This document shows, one piece after another, positions 7,485 through 14,953 of a stretch of 18,529 nt of DNA. Under the pieces are notes generated by a model that saw nothing but the letters and a program-made list of their open reading frames with translations, was not told the DNA's origin and did no database searches. Position numbers and translations under genes: made by a program. The DNA is from Bacteroidales bacterium UBA4866 (GTDB taxonomy: Bacteria; Bacteroidota; Bacteroidia; Bacteroidales; P3): positions 1-18,529 of the forward strand of contig DHDW01000027.1 in NCBI GenBank assembly GCA_002399565.1, given 5' to 3'. Position 1 is the first letter of the stretch, and each line of letters begins with the position of its first letter.

Positions 7485-10400
7485 CTAAAATGTATAAGTT
7501 ACTCCTAAGTAAACCATTCTAGGACGTTGATAATTATATTCATAATTGTTTAGATACATCATATAATAATCTCTAAATGAATTTTCATTCAATTGGTTTG
7601 CGATAATAGTTTGAGTTTCAGGGTCAGTTAAATAACCATTATCATCAGGGTCTCCAGTAACTCCAAATACACTAGCAACATTTTTAATATTTAATACATT
7701 ACTTATTCTTGCAAATAAGTTTAATTGAGTTACTTTTTTACCAACTTTAATATTGTAAGTCTTATCAATATTCATATCAACACGGAAAACCCATGGTAAA
7801 CGTGCTCCATTGAAACTACCAACAATTGTTTTTTGTGTATTACTGAATTGTTTAGTGTATGGTCTTCCTGATTGAGCAACTCCAGTTATATTAACACCAA
7901 AGTTTTGTAGCCAATTAATAACTTGAGATCTGTCTTCTCCTGTTGCTTTATCTTTTACAACTCTTTTAGTTGTTGGTCCATTATAATCTTTTCCTCCAAA
8001 ATAACGGAAATCTAACTGAAGTTTAAATTCATGTCTTCTATCGTCATTGATTGGATAAAGCATTTTAATATTAGGATAACCAGCTTGAATTAAAGATACA
8101 ACAGTAGTTCTTGGAAGACCTGTAGTTCCTTCTGCATATTGAAGAGTGTAGTTAGCATTAATACGAATATTATTTGAACGTTTTAATTCATAAGTAACGG
8201 TAATACCTTTTGTTGTTCTAAAATCTTGATTTCCGAATGAATAATATAAAGATGTTGGGTCAGCACCTACATATTGAACATAAGCAATTAAATCTCTTGT
8301 TTCTTTATAATATGCAGACATAACCAATACTGATGATTTTGACAATACTTGGGTAAATCCAAGTTCATAGTTAGTAATTTTTTCAGGCTCTAATGTAGGA
8401 TTATTTAAAGTTTGACCAGATTGTCTTTCCATAAATAGATAATCTACATAGTTAGCCATCCAATAGCTTTGAGGACGACGAGCAATCATATCGTAAGAAG
8501 CTTTAAATTCAGACTTGTCAGAAACTGGGAATGAAAATGCAATACGAGGCATTGGAATTATAATAGGTTTATAATCTTCAAACGCATCAGTAGAAATTTC
8601 GTAAGGCAGACCTGTATCATTTAACTCCCCTTTTCTAAAAGGTAGTGGTTGTCCTGAAGCAGCTGCAACTGATTTAGGGTCAGATACAATTTCTCCATTA
8701 GCATTATACCAGGTATTACCATTTCTATAACCTCTGATAAAACCATCATTGTTTACATCTGAAGGCGAAGAATTTCCATTTAAACTACTTACATATACAA
8801 CATAATCGTCTCCAATATTAGCAGGTCGATTAGGTATTGCAAGTTCTCCTGCAGTGTAAGCTGAATAAAGTAAATAAGGATCTTTTAATCCCATTTGATT
8901 ACCATCAAATCTATCTACACGTAAACCAATATTAAAAATTAAATCTTTAAAGAAGAATTGATCTTGAATATATCCGGCCATATAAATAGGTTGCCATGCT
9001 CCCAATGTTCTGTTAGTTGGGTCAGAGAAGAAGCTTTGTAAATTTTGCTTTCCTTTAACAACATTACCTCTATGATCATATCCATAATATGAAACTATAG
9101 AATTACCACTATTAAATAACTCGTCAGCAGAAAACATATCCATACTAAAAGTTGACGGGTCATAACTATCAATATCAATAAATTCTGTACCCGTAACACT
9201 TAATCCTAATTTTTGTCTTAAAGCTCTATCAAAAAATGTTTGACTGGCTTGGTCATAAGATCTATTATAAGTTACATAAGGGATTGAACCAGAATTATCA
9301 ATTATTGGATTTTCTAAATCTCTATATAATATGTGTGCATTTGCTTCTTGCTTCATAATTGTCCATAAAGAACTAGCAGTTAAAGAGTATGCACGGTAAG
9401 TTGATTGGTCATATTGGAAACCCAATTCTAATGAATGTTTTCCAATGTCAGCAGATACTTTTGCAGAGAAATATACATCTTGTCTTTCACTTTTTGAATA
9501 ACCTCTATATGGAGTACCTACATTTGTCCAAGCAAATTCTGTTGTTGGATAAATTGTATTAGGAACATCACCATTTGTTAATCCTAAGAATGATCTAATA
9601 TTATCATAATTATATAACATAGGTCTAATTGATGCAAAATCTGGATCATTATATAATTGCCAAGTATATCTTGCAAGTCCAGGATTATTATCAGATGGAG
9701 TAAAATCAACTTGATAATCTAACCAACCATTATGCTCCATAACATCTTGCATAACACCATTTATCTCCATTCTTGATAATTGATAAGTATTTCTTTTATA
9801 TGTATGGAAAGTTCCTATATGACCATATTTAAACAAATCATCTCCATGGTCTTTATTATAGGTTTCACTATAGGATCTAGAATATGAACCATTAATATTA
9901 AAGATAATATTTTTGATTTTTGAAGTTTCTGAGGTATTAGAGAATTTTTGTGTAAAGTCTGCCATTACCATAAAACTATTTCCTTTAGATTCAGAATTAT
10001 TAGCATTATTTAAAAGCATTCCAGCTGCAGAACCATCTTTACTTATACTATTTACAAATTCACCATTAATTAATAATGCACTATTATCAGAAAAACGAAT
10101 GTCTAATCCACCTTCTAAATAAAGGTAATTATTCCACATATTAGGTTTTCTTCCCACTTTCTCAAAATCAGATAATCTTAAGTAAGAAGCAGTGTTATAA
10201 ACTGCACCTGAAGCAGGATTAAAAGTAAGAGGATTATTATTTAAGAATTCTTGTTTATCTTCTTTTAGCATATAATATGCCCTATCACTTGGACGATTAT
10301 ATGGGTCTTGAGTGTAAGAATTGAATCCAGCTAAACGGAAACCAATTATACTCTTTTCTGCACCATCATCAGTTGTCTTTTTGTATAAAGGACCAGTTAA

Positions 10401-11153
10401 ATAAACATCAAGTCTATGATAACCTCTTGTATCAAAAGGTTCAGATGTTTGGTAACCGACCATTCCATTAAATTTATTTGCAGGTGGTCTTAAAGTAATA
10501 TTTGTAGTTCCTCCAATTGATTCACCAAATCTTGCAGGTGTACCTCCAAGAATAACTTGAACTTCTTGAATTGCTTGTTTAGGAATATTTACAGTTCCTT
10601 TTTTAGCAACACCATTTACATAGGTTACCATACTACCTTCACCACGAGTGGTTCCTGCTTGACCATCATTATCAGAAACTCCTCCCACTGTTGCAATAAT
10701 TCCTTCAACAGTATTGGCAGTCATCTTTTCGATGTCTTCATTAGTAATACGCTTTCCTTGTTCAGGGGTACCAGGATCAATTAATGGCACTGCATACGCC
10801 TCAATAACTACCTCATCCAATTGTTGTGATGATGGTTCAAGAGCAATACTACCACCAGTAGAATAACCAGATGCGTTAACACGTACACCTGTTTTCATAC
10901 CTTTTTTGTAACCAACAAAGCTCGCAACTACATCATAGCTACCAGCACTTAATGGCTTAATTTGATAGTTCCCATCCATATCTGTTTGGGCACCTCCTTT
11001 TTGTTGACCATTTTGTTGAACAATAACATTAACGAACGGCATTGGTTCGCCTGTTTTAGCATCTGTAATTGTACCCGTCAATGTTCCTTGAGAGTACAAA
11101 ATTAAACTGGTTGTTAAGAACAAACCAAGAGTAAAGAATAATTTTCTTAACAT
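7485..11153 (-). CDS. TonB-dependent receptor with carboxypeptidase-regulatory-like domain
   Basis: 1222 residues. The signal peptide is about 1-22. A CarboxypepD_reg-like beta-sandwich spans about 23-107, with the usual TGTITDAKTGEPMPFVNV start and DMDGNYQI turn. The linker QQLDEVVIEA (110-119) is followed by a plug domain (about 127-225) including RITNEDIEKM, a VNGV segment and a run ending GGTTNITLRPP. The remaining ~1000 residues form the outer-membrane barrel, ending in the terminal aromatic of YLGVTYTF. It is longer than a classical siderophore receptor and closer to SusC-type or peptide/protein-uptake receptors in size. Calcium-like loops DVNNDG (799-804) and DPDDNG (1168-1173) occur in extracellular or inter-strand regions. 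No SusD-like lipoprotein is encoded beside it, so it is not a canonical Sus pair. It is followed 30 nt downstream by the giant secreted protein. Substrate unknown. Confidence 0.93.
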   Translation of the reverse strand: MLRKLFFTLGLFLTTSLILYSQGTLTGTITDAKTGEPMPFVNVIVQQNGQQKGGAQTDMDGNYQIKPLSAGSYDVVASFVGYKKGMKTGVRVNASGYSTGGSIALEPSSQQLDEVVIEAYAVPLIDPGTPEQGKRITNEDIEKMTANTVEGIIATVGGVSDNDGQAGTTRGEGSMVTYVNGVAKKGTVNIPKQAIQEVQVILGGTPARFGESIGGTTNITLRPPANKFNGMVGYQTSEPFDTRGYHRLDVYLTGPLYKKTTDDGAEKSIIGFRLAGFNSYTQDPYNRPSDRAYYMLKEDKQEFLNNNPLTFNPASGAVYNTASYLRLSDFEKVGRKPNMWNNYLYLEGGLDIRFSDNSALLINGEFVNSISKDGSAAGMLLNNANNSESKGNSFMVMADFTQKFSNTSETSKIKNIIFNINGSYSRSYSETYNKDHGDDLFKYGHIGTFHTYKRNTYQLSRMEINGVMQDVMEHNGWLDYQVDFTPSDNNPGLARYTWQLYNDPDFASIRPMLYNYDNIRSFLGLTNGDVPNTIYPTTEFAWTNVGTPYRGYSKSERQDVYFSAKVSADIGKHSLELGFQYDQSTYRAYSLTASSLWTIMKQEANAHILYRDLENPIIDNSGSIPYVTYNRSYDQASQTFFDRALRQKLGLSVTGTEFIDIDSYDPSTFSMDMFSADELFNSGNSIVSYYGYDHRGNVVKGKQNLQSFFSDPTNRTLGAWQPIYMAGYIQDQFFFKDLIFNIGLRVDRFDGNQMGLKDPYLLYSAYTAGELAIPNRPANIGDDYVVYVSSLNGNSSPSDVNNDGFIRGYRNGNTWYNANGEIVSDPKSVAAASGQPLPFRKGELNDTGLPYEISTDAFEDYKPIIIPMPRIAFSFPVSDKSEFKASYDMIARRPQSYWMANYVDYLFMERQSGQTLNNPTLEPEKITNYELGFTQVLSKSSVLVMSAYYKETRDLIAYVQYVGADPTSLYYSFGNQDFRTTKGITVTYELKRSNNIRINANYTLQYAEGTTGLPRTTVVSLIQAGYPNIKMLYPINDDRRHEFKLQLDFRYFGGKDYNGPTTKRVVKDKATGEDRSQVINWLQNFGVNITGVAQSGRPYTKQFSNTQKTIVGSFNGARLPWVFRVDMNIDKTYNIKVGKKVTQLNLFARISNVLNIKNVASVFGVTGDPDDNGYLTDPETQTIIANQLNENSFRDYYMMYLNNYEYNYQRPRMVYLGVTYTF

Positions 11154-11205
11154 ATTTCTTTATTTATTTTTTTATGTAAAGAATGAAATTTAATTTTTCA
11201 ATTTA

Positions 11206-11553
11206 CTATCTTGATATGAAAGGATTATTAATTATTTCTGAATAAATAATAGCCTTTCTTAAATCAAATTCATTTTCTTCTTTTAATTCTACTTCATTAA
11301 TTGAATTAGTTATTTTAGTATTATTAATTTTATTTTGCGGCTTTGTTGTTTCAATATAATCTTTAGTTTTAACTTTTTTTATTGTTTCCTTTCTTTCAAA
11401 AAAGTCAGTAAAATCAGGTTGATTAATATTTTTATTAGGATTCTGTTCCTCAAATTGAGGAACATTCTCCATTATTTTCTTAGCAAAAGAAGAAAACAAC
11501 TTTTTGAATATCAATACAAAACCTATTAAAGCAAGTACTAAATATATACTCAT
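11206..11553 (-). CDS. Small single-helix membrane protein, unknown function
   Basis: 115 residues. One N-terminal transmembrane helix (about 3-19, YLVLALIGFVLIF) is followed by KK and a polar, Lys/Asn/Glu-rich, probably disordered middle. A short C-terminal motif, EFDLRKAIIYSEIINNPFI (about 95-113), ends the chain. I recall similar C-terminal FDLRKAVIYSEIL-type tails in small uncharacterised Bacteroidota proteins, which would make it a conserved docking or oligomerisation motif, but this cannot be checked here. A strong promoter lies directly upstream (11573-11602). The TonB receptor starts 52 nt downstream on the same strand, so the two may be co-transcribed. The opposite-strand frame at 11335-11529 is not credible. 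Confidence 0.75.
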   Translation of the reverse strand: MSIYLVLALIGFVLIFKKLFSSFAKKIMENVPQFEEQNPNKNINQPDFTDFFERKETIKKVKTKDYIETTKPQNKINNTKITNSINEVELKEENEFDLRKAIIYSEIINNPFISR

Positions 11554-11572
11554 ATCTACCTTTATTTTGCCA

Positions 11573-11602
11573 CAAATTTAAACAAAAAACTGATAAGACC
11601 AA
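11573..11602 (-). promoter_or_regulatory. Promoter for the small membrane protein / receptor operon
   Basis: On the minus strand TTG (11602-11600), a 19-nt spacer and TAAATTTG (11580-11573) match the Bacteroidota -33 / -7 consensus exactly. The start codon of the 115-residue gene is at 11553, about 20 nt past the -7 element. No separate exact promoter was found before the receptor, the 1588-residue gene or the PorV-like gene, so this one may drive all four. The 3' arm of the upstream secDF terminator lies inside the spacer. Confidence 0.8.
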
Positions 11603-11652
11603 AATATAATTCTATTTTCTAAAAAAAACCTTAATCGATTATCAGTTTTTTG
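11583..11652 (-). terminator. Long-loop inverted repeat, probable secDF terminator
   Basis: CAAAAAACTGATAA (11583-11596) is the exact reverse complement of TTATCAGTTTTTTG (11639-11652), a 14-bp stem with a 42-nt intervening loop. Read from secDF on the minus strand the second arm ends in a T-rich run (TTTTTTGTTTAAATTT). It begins 15 nt after the secDF stop codon. The long loop makes it less certain than a classical terminator. Confidence 0.5.
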
Positions 11653-11666
11653 CTTAATCTACTATT

Positions 11667-14600
11667 CTATTTAACTTTTACTACTTCTTTCTGTTTTTGC
11701 TTGCTAATTAATAAGTATGCAATTGGAGAAGAGATAAATAAAGTTGAGAATGAACCCGAAACCGTTCCAATTGTTAATGCAAATGCGAAACCTCTTAATA
11801 CATCTCCTCCAAAAATTAATATAATAACAAGCGATATAAATACAGTGAATACTGTATTTATTGTTCTACTTAATGTTTGATTAACTGACATGTTCATCAC
11901 TTCTCCAAAATTACGATTTGGATAAAGATGAATATTTTCACGAACACGGTCAAAAATAACCACAGTATCATTAATTGAAAATCCAATAATAGTTAGAATT
12001 GCCGCTACAAAGTTCATATCAACATCCATACTAAAAGGTAATACTCCATTTAAAGCAGAGAAAATTCCAATTGTAAAAAATGCATCGAATCCTAATGCGA
12101 CTAAACCTCCTATACTATATTTCCAATTCCTAAAACGAATAGCGATGTAAATAAATATTGCAATCAAAGAAACAATTATAGCAATAATTGCTGATGTCTT
12201 TATATCGTCAGCTATAGTTGGTCCTACAATTTCTGAACTAATAATTCCAAGTGGAGATCTTTGAGTAGATTGGAATTCATCTAATGTAATTTCCTTACTT
12301 AGATAGAATGTTTTAGTACCATTATATAGTTTTTCAATAACCTCCCTCTTCACAGCCTCATTATCTTCTTTTACCTTATAGTCAGTTGTAATCTTAACTT
12401 GATAAGATGGTCCAAAAGATTTTACTTCAGGAGCAGAACCAAACTCTTCACTTAATGATTGTCTAATATCATTTGGATTAACATCTTTGTCAAATCTTAT
12501 AACATAAGTACGACCACCAGTAAAGTCAATTCCATAGTTTAACCCTCTAGTTACTAAGAAACCTGCTAAAATAACTACAACAGCACCCATAATTATTAAT
12601 TGTTTCTTTGCATTTTGAACGAAACGGAAATTAGGTGAGCCATAAATTTTTGAAGATAGATTATTAGTAAATTTAAGTCTATTTTTAAAAGTTTTACTTG
12701 CAACCATTGATTCCATTACTAAACGAGAAACAAAAATACTGGTAAAAAGAGAAGTCAAAATACCTATACATAGTGTAATAGCAAATCCTAAAACTGAACC
12801 AGCTCCAAAATAAGCTAATATAATACCAGTTAATAAGGTTGTAACATTACCATCAATAATTGCAGAATAAGAAGCTTTGTAACCATCAGCAATTGCATTA
12901 CTAATATTTTTACCGTGCTTAAGTTCCTCTTTTATACGTTCATTTATAATTACATTTGAGTCAACCGCCATAGCTAATGTAAGAACAATACCTGCAATAC
13001 CTGATAGAGTTAGAACTGCACCTATTGATGCTAAAACTCCCATTAGGAAGAATAAGTTTACTAGCAAAGCAACACAAGCAGCTATACCAGCCACACTATA
13101 GAAGAATATCATAAATACAAATACTGCTAAAAGAGAGAATAAGAATGAAATAAATCCAGCTTTAATTGATTCTTCTCCAAGAGATGGTCCAACAACAGAT
13201 TCTTGAACAACTTTTGCTGGAGCAGTTAATTTACCTGATTTTAATATATTTGCCAAGTCTTTTGCTTCTTCAATAGAGAAACTTCCTGATATTTCAGAAC
13301 GACCACCACTAATTTCACTATTTACCCTTGGTGCAGAATAAACTACATCATCCAAAACAATAGCAATACTATTACCAATGTTTGAACCTGTTATCTTTTC
13401 CCATTTTCTTGCAGCTTCAGCCTTCATTGACATTGAAACAACAGGATGTCCTTGTTGATTAAAGTCTTGGCGTGCATCATCAATAACATCTCCATCTAAA
13501 AGTGCAGTTTTTGCCTTATTAGTATATTGTATAACATATAATTCAAATTCATTTGTCTTTGGAATTGGTTGAGCACTCCAAAGGAAAGTTACATCTGTTG
13601 GAAGAACTTTTGCAGCTCTTTCTAATTGACGATTAATATCTTTCTTTGCAGAAGCAGTTGCTGTACCTATAACTGAAGGTGCTAAATCCCCTTTATTAAG
13701 TCTTGTGAATAAGCTTAATAATGGTCTAGTTTTTAAAGTGTCTTTCTTCGCAACTGGAGTTGTTTGTTTAGCAATTGGAGCAGTATTTAATGTATCTATA
13801 TTAATTAATGTATCATTAGTAATATTAATTGTATCTTTTTCTACTCCAACATTAGCAAGAAATTCATCAGCCGCTCCAAATGCCTGAAATACCTTTCCTG
13901 CATCTCCTGCTAACCAAAACTCTAACTGTGCTGTTCCTTCCAACAAACGACTTATACGTTGTGGATCAGAAACTCCAGGAAGCTCAATTAAAATTCTTTC
14001 CGAAGATTCTAATTTTTGAATTGTTGGTTCAGATACTCCAAACTTGTCTATACGCTTGCTTAAAACTTGAAATGTTCTATCAAAAGCATCTGTACACTCT
14101 TTCTTAATTGCAGCAAGAACTTGCTCATTTGTAGAATTTGTAGTGATACCACTTTCTTTCAATTTAACACGGAAAAAAGCAGATAAATTAACTTTTCCTG
14201 TATTTCCTTCATTAAGTACTACTTCTTGAAATGAAGTAAAGAAATCTCTTCCTGTTGTTTTCTGTAGTTCTAATGCTTTATCATAAATCTTCAAAAAAGC
14301 TGGATCAGTAGGATTTGTTGCAAGATTTTTAACAACATCTGATGTTGAAACTTCCATCTTAACATTCATACCTCCTTTTAGGTCTAAACCTAATCCAACT
14401 TCCCTTGCCTTACATTGTTTGTATGTAAATTGACGCATCCATAAAAAATTATAGACAGGTTTCTCAGAAATAGAGTCTAAATAATTTAACTCTCTTTCAT
14501 TAGAAATTGAATCTAAAATTTCTTGTTCTTTGATTGCGTTACCAGCGGCAAGAGTTTTTGCTTGATTTTTAGCATAACTATTTAATGCATATTCTTTAGC

Positions 14601-14702
14601 ATCCTTTTCTACTTTTTTAGTAAAATAAGTGAATGATAGTTGATACAAACAAACTAAAGAAAAGATAATTACGATAATTTTAATAGCTCCCTTGTTTTGC
14701 AT
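11667..14702 (-). CDS. secDF: Protein translocase subunit SecDF (SecD-SecF fusion)
   Basis: 1011 residues, matching the fused SecD-SecF arrangement common in Bacteroidota. TM1 is at about 7-26. The SecD block GLGLDLKGGMNVKMEV is at about 103-118, followed by the periplasmic P1 region and five helices between about 510 and 665. The SecF half starts near 700 with its own TM helix and LNYGIDFTGG (721-730), then the second periplasmic domain and helices between about 837 and 1000. The membrane aspartates used for proton-driven pulling are visible: D581 in AMAVDSNVIINERI and D912 in GFSINDTVVIFDR; R946 in QTLSRTINT is a likely partner. The protein uses the proton motive force to pull Sec substrates into the periplasm. 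A Thr/Asn/Pro-rich stretch at about 290-325 looks like a flexible insertion in P1. A -7 element lies about 50 nt upstream. Confidence 0.97.
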   Translation of the reverse strand: MQNKGAIKIIVIIFSLVCLYQLSFTYFTKKVEKDAKEYALNSYAKNQAKTLAAGNAIKEQEILDSISNERELNYLDSISEKPVYNFLWMRQFTYKQCKAREVGLGLDLKGGMNVKMEVSTSDVVKNLATNPTDPAFLKIYDKALELQKTTGRDFFTSFQEVVLNEGNTGKVNLSAFFRVKLKESGITTNSTNEQVLAAIKKECTDAFDRTFQVLSKRIDKFGVSEPTIQKLESSERILIELPGVSDPQRISRLLEGTAQLEFWLAGDAGKVFQAFGAADEFLANVGVEKDTINITNDTLINIDTLNTAPIAKQTTPVAKKDTLKTRPLLSLFTRLNKGDLAPSVIGTATASAKKDINRQLERAAKVLPTDVTFLWSAQPIPKTNEFELYVIQYTNKAKTALLDGDVIDDARQDFNQQGHPVVSMSMKAEAARKWEKITGSNIGNSIAIVLDDVVYSAPRVNSEISGGRSEISGSFSIEEAKDLANILKSGKLTAPAKVVQESVVGPSLGEESIKAGFISFLFSLLAVFVFMIFFYSVAGIAACVALLVNLFFLMGVLASIGAVLTLSGIAGIVLTLAMAVDSNVIINERIKEELKHGKNISNAIADGYKASYSAIIDGNVTTLLTGIILAYFGAGSVLGFAITLCIGILTSLFTSIFVSRLVMESMVASKTFKNRLKFTNNLSSKIYGSPNFRFVQNAKKQLIIMGAVVVILAGFLVTRGLNYGIDFTGGRTYVIRFDKDVNPNDIRQSLSEEFGSAPEVKSFGPSYQVKITTDYKVKEDNEAVKREVIEKLYNGTKTFYLSKEITLDEFQSTQRSPLGIISSEIVGPTIADDIKTSAIIAIIVSLIAIFIYIAIRFRNWKYSIGGLVALGFDAFFTIGIFSALNGVLPFSMDVDMNFVAAILTIIGFSINDTVVIFDRVRENIHLYPNRNFGEVMNMSVNQTLSRTINTVFTVFISLVIILIFGGDVLRGFAFALTIGTVSGSFSTLFISSPIAYLLISKQKQKEVVKVK

Positions 14703-14749
14703 ATATTATAATGATTTATTTGGTAATATCACAGTTTTTTTTGAATTTG

Positions 14750-14757
14750 CAAAGATA
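14750..14757 (-). promoter_or_regulatory. secDF promoter -7 element
   Basis: On the minus strand this is TATCTTTG, an exact TAnnTTTG match, followed by CAAATTC and a leader of about 47 nt before the secDF ATG at 14702. No clear TTG occurs at the expected -33 position. Confidence 0.65.
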
Positions 14758-14883
14758 GGAGATTATTTTATAACTCCATAAAATCATCCGAAAAAAAACT
14801 ATTTTTTATTTTTTCCTACAATTATTTTTCACTTAATCAAAAGCTTAAAGCCAAGAATTAAATAAAAACCTTGTAAATAAAAC

Positions 14884-14911
14884 TTGGTTTAATAAAAATA
14901 TCATAGCTTTG
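14884..14911 (+). promoter_or_regulatory. Promoter of the MFS transporter gene
   Basis: TTG (14884-14886), a 17-nt spacer and TAGCTTTG (14904-14911) match the Bacteroidota consensus. The in-frame TTG codon at 14909-14911 is part of the -7 element and so lies upstream of the transcription start. It cannot be the translation start, which places the true start at the ATG 14954-14956. The rest of the divergent region (14758-14883) is AT-rich with no gene. Confidence 0.8.
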
Positions 14912-14953
14912 CATTCACAAAATAGCAAAATAGTAATACAAATATATAATAAT

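Noticed and set aside
9913..10122. Plus-strand open frames inside the receptor and the 1588-residue gene
   Set aside because: They lie opposite long genes with clear family motifs and arise from the AT-rich antisense composition.
7485..11153. SusC of a polysaccharide utilisation locus
   Set aside because: No SusD-like lipoprotein, glycoside hydrolase or sensor is adjacent; the neighbours are the giant secreted protein and the PorV-like barrel.
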